A DNA stretch of 64,000 bases, from contig NZ_JAIQDI010000001.1 in the NCBI RefSeq assembly GCF_020034665.1, positions 868,001 to 932,000 on the forward strand, given 5' to 3'. Source of the DNA: Niabella beijingensis. GTDB lineage: Bacteria > Bacteroidota > Bacteroidia > Chitinophagales > Chitinophagaceae. The position numbers and the translations under genes are program-made. The notes beneath the pieces were generated by a model, which was given only the letters and a program-made list of their open reading frames with translations, was not told the origin of the DNA and did not search any database. Numbering within the stretch: the first letter of the stretch is position 1; the number at the start of each line of letters is the position of its first letter. Positions 61,550 to 64,000 of the stretch are shown in pieces.

Positions 61550-63559
61550 TCAGCGTACCAAAGGTAACCATACACGCATATCAGATGGTCCCCTGTTGGC
61601 CCAGGCATAGTAGGGGATCAGCTTTACCATTACCGGTTGCTGCTCCCTGTTGACTTCCCTGTAGAGGGTATGCTTCCAATTTTCATTGGGGATCCTCCTG
61701 GCGGTTCCGGTTAATGCCATAAATGTTGCACGCGCTAAAGTGACCGGAACCGGGCTCCATTTTATACCCGAAGGGATCAGTACCTGTGTTATTGCCCCTC
61801 CTATATAATCCGGTGATTCCAGGCAATACACCACCGGGCCGCGCTTTACCGCCACCTGGTTACGGGTTTCTTCTACCAACGGGTTACTTTCCATCAGCTG
61901 CACCGGCATTTCCAGGATCAGTTCTATCTTATCCCCGGTTTTCCAGTTTTTATCCAGCCCTATATATTGACCGCCGGTAACACGTTGTGCGATACCGTTG
62001 TATTTTATAACAGCCGTTTTACACCATGCGGGAATACGCAGATGAATGGGCATTGCCGCCGGTGCCTTCTGAACGGTGATCGTGACATTGCCGTCCCAGG
62101 GGTAATTACTTTGCTGTGTAAGCGTTACGGCGCTGCCATCCCGCCACTTTGTTTTTAACTGGTTGCCACTATAGATATTTAAATACAACCCGTCCTTACC
62201 CATACTATACATATAGTCGCCCACTTCTGCTATGGTTCGTACCAGGTTGGGCGGACAACAATTGGATAAGCCGATATAGGGCACACGTCCGCCGCTCCAT
62301 CGCAACTGGTAGGGGTAATTTTTTGCTGCGGCCAGCGGATTGGTATAAAAATAATTCTTTCCATCCAGGCTCACCCCACTCAGCACACTGTTATAAAGCG
62401 CCAGCTCCACCACATTCATATACTGCTCTTTCCCCGTCAGCAGGAACATCCGCCAGTTCCAGAGCACGTTGCCGATATTGGCGCAGGTCTCATTATGGGC
62501 GCTCAGATTCGGTAACTGATAGTCCCGGCCATAGGACTGGTGTACTTTCTGCACCGTATCCGGATTGTAAGAAGTACCATCCACAGAGACGCCATCGTAT
62601 AACGCGCCGCAGCCTCCGGTTACATACATCTTTGTATTGATGACATTATTCCATAACTGATCCAATGTATGTTTTAAACTTCTGTCACCATTTTCCGCGT
62701 ACAGGTCCGCCACTCCTGCCATCAGGTAGTTAGCCCTTACGGCATGCCCAACTACTTTTTCCATCTCCCGGAAGGGTGCCCGGTCGCTGTTATCGTCCGT
62801 GCCTTCCACCGTGCCGCGGATATCGATCAGCTTTTTCAGCAGATCAAGATATTTTTGCTGTTGTGTGGTCCGGTATAACTCGGCCAGTCCCATATAATGT
62901 GAAGGACAGATCGCGTTACGCGCCTGTTCCGGCGTAGCGGTGTTGTAAAAACCGATCAGGAAATCCGCTGCTTTAACAGCAATATTCAGCAGGCTGGTTT
63001 TACCGGTAGCACGAAAATGCACACAGGCCGCGGTCATCAGGTGCCCGAAATTATAGGCCTCAAAACTGAGCTTATCATCAAACATCTTCTGTGCACCGCT
63101 TTGCTGCTGTTCGATGATATTCTTTGTATAGATATATCCGTCTGCCCGCTGTGCTTTACCGATCACCGCTATAGCCTTCTCCAGCCACTGATCCAGTTGC
63201 GGATCTTTTGTAACCGCATACATAGCGGCCAGTGCTTCCAGGGTCTTATAAAAATCGCCATCATGAAAAGAAGGTCCCCGAAAACTTCCGGTATCCAGTC
63301 CCGCCGCAATCCTGAAATTCTGAAACGCATAACAGATCGTGTCACTGGTATAGGTCCTCCAGAGTGCAGGCACCATTTCATCCCGGCAAACCGCAAAGCG
63401 CTCCGCCCAGAAACCGTTGGTGAATCGTACATCTCCCAGTCCTACTGTTGATAAAGCCACATAAGGACTTTTACCGGTGTTCACCAGTCCCTTTTGAGCA
63501 TACACAGCAGCGCTGATATTGCACAGGATAACACACACTATCAAAAAATACTTTTTCAT
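61550..63559 (-). CDS. GH127-family-like (beta-L-arabinofuranosidase) protein
   Basis: A 669-residue secreted enzyme (signal MKKYFLIVCVILCNISAAVYAQ) of the GH127/DUF1680 (alpha/alpha)6-barrel group. The zinc ligands and nucleophile of the family are present: E357 and C359 in HNETCANIGNVLW, and C434-C435 in GLSNCCPPNLVRT. The family's acid/base Glu, 16 residues before the ETC glutamate (E322 in Bifidobacterium HypBA1), corresponds here to Q341 in VHQSYGRDYQLPN. Activity may therefore differ from a classical beta-L-arabinofuranosidase. It is transcribed leftward towards the GH106 gene. No strong promoter is visible in its 80-bp upstream stretch. Confidence 0.82.
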   Translation of the reverse strand: MKKYFLIVCVILCNISAAVYAQKGLVNTGKSPYVALSTVGLGDVRFTNGFWAERFAVCRDEMVPALWRTYTSDTICYAFQNFRIAAGLDTGSFRGPSFHDGDFYKTLEALAAMYAVTKDPQLDQWLEKAIAVIGKAQRADGYIYTKNIIEQQQSGAQKMFDDKLSFEAYNFGHLMTAACVHFRATGKTSLLNIAVKAADFLIGFYNTATPEQARNAICPSHYMGLAELYRTTQQQKYLDLLKKLIDIRGTVEGTDDNSDRAPFREMEKVVGHAVRANYLMAGVADLYAENGDRSLKHTLDQLWNNVINTKMYVTGGCGALYDGVSVDGTSYNPDTVQKVHQSYGRDYQLPNLSAHNETCANIGNVLWNWRMFLLTGKEQYMNVVELALYNSVLSGVSLDGKNYFYTNPLAAAKNYPYQLRWSGGRVPYIGLSNCCPPNLVRTIAEVGDYMYSMGKDGLYLNIYSGNQLKTKWRDGSAVTLTQQSNYPWDGNVTITVQKAPAAMPIHLRIPAWCKTAVIKYNGIAQRVTGGQYIGLDKNWKTGDKIELILEMPVQLMESNPLVEETRNQVAVKRGPVVYCLESPDYIGGAITQVLIPSGIKWSPVPVTLARATFMALTGTARRIPNENWKHTLYREVNREQQPVMVKLIPYYAWANRGPSDMRVWLPLVR

Positions 63560-63659
63560 TTTAACAGCTCATTCAATTATACGTTTCACTGATATTGCTT
63601 TCTGATCTGAAGTCTAATCACTTTATATTATAAAACACGTTCTGCTTTTTCCATTACCT

Positions 63660-63975
63660 GGTTCATTGCTGCAACATGGTTATGGTCCGAGCCTATGGCT
63701 CTCTGTTCGATGTTAGCCTCCCATACCGCGAACTGAAGTTCGCAGTTCATGATTGGTCGAGGCGATGCCTCTTGTTCAACACAATCCAGAAGGCTATCGG
63801 CCTGCCTTATCCCAACTCCGGAATGATCCGAACGCTCGGATCGTTCCGGAGAACAGAACACGCTAACGAAGTGTTGGGTGCCATCGGCACGTTACATTCC
63901 CGGCATGTGATCAATCCCATCAGCTTCGCTTTTCGCTTAAGCTGAGGGCTATGGCCCCTTACCAACCGAAAAAGA
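63660..63975. repeat. right micro-palindrome array
   Basis: The 441 bp from 63560 to the window end carry no gene I can support. Palindromes include GAGCC-TAT-GGCTC (63690-63702), GCGAACT-GA-AGTTCGC, GAGGC-GAT-GCCTC, a 16-bp stem with one G-T pair at 63816-63851, GTGCC-ATC-GGCAC (63878-63890) and GGGC-TAT-GGCCC. The module 63688-63775 matches, inverted, the left-array module at 57880-57967. The array may continue past base 64000. Confidence 0.75.
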
Positions 63976-64000
63976 GCATTTGGACACCCTGCAATAACCC

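Noticed and set aside
63676..63945. 89-codon frame inside the right array
   Set aside because: The bases are accounted for by dense palindromes; no coding features are seen.

Overview
The window looks like a chromosomal segment of a Bacteroidota bacterium, most likely family Chitinophagaceae (Niabella/Chitinophaga-like; this rank is inferred). The evidence is SusC/SusD proteins, a hybrid two-component regulator, ECF sigma/FecR/TonB-receptor signalling, many SPII lipoproteins, and promoters of the TTTG-N19-TAnnTTTG type. The nearest named genus cannot be fixed without a database search.

Region 1 (1-13.8 kb) is mostly housekeeping: partial dxr, a GH3-superfamily acyl-adenylate protein, rplU-rpmA, a perfect AAAKKAAPKK-repeat histone-H1-like protein, a PolX protein whose polymerase carboxylates appear lost while its PHP motif is kept, a very large NtrY-like kinase followed back-to-front by mazG, a secreted esterase, a polysaccharide deacetylase lipoprotein, a YARHG lipoprotein and a DUF2306 membrane protein.

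Region 2 (13.8-29.4 kb) holds signalling and uptake genes. A FecR anti-sigma and an STN-containing TonB receptor, plus a beta-helix-like lipoprotein and a small lipoprotein, run left. An ECF sigma factor and an S41 protease run right. Then come methylmalonyl-CoA epimerase, a DUF4249 lipoprotein/TonB-receptor pair, a Gcr-type membrane protein and an aldose-epimerase-like protein.

Region 3 (29.5-63.6 kb) is a large polysaccharide utilization locus. The leftward arm is susC, susD, sulfatase, NPP-type phosphodiesterase, sulfatase, hybrid regulator and sulfatase. The rightward arm is sulfatase and GH43. Two more sulfatases, an EEP-family lipoprotein, an AraC regulator, a DUF5703 protein, a dienelactone-hydrolase-like protein, a GH106 and a GH127-like protein follow. 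Six sulfatases together with rhamnosidase- and arabinofuranosidase-type families suggest a sulfated rhamnose/arabinose-containing glycan. No lyase, no clear endo-hydrolase and no formylglycine-generating enzyme lies in the window.

The two most notable non-coding signals are these. First, the 397-bp gap between the two PUL arms carries matching 15-bp direct repeats at 21-22 bp spacing facing each promoter, each ending exactly 19 bp before a -7-like box, where the -33 box should be. Second, two arrays of micro-palindromes, sharing a three-palindrome module in inverted orientation, bracket the GH127-GH106 pair.
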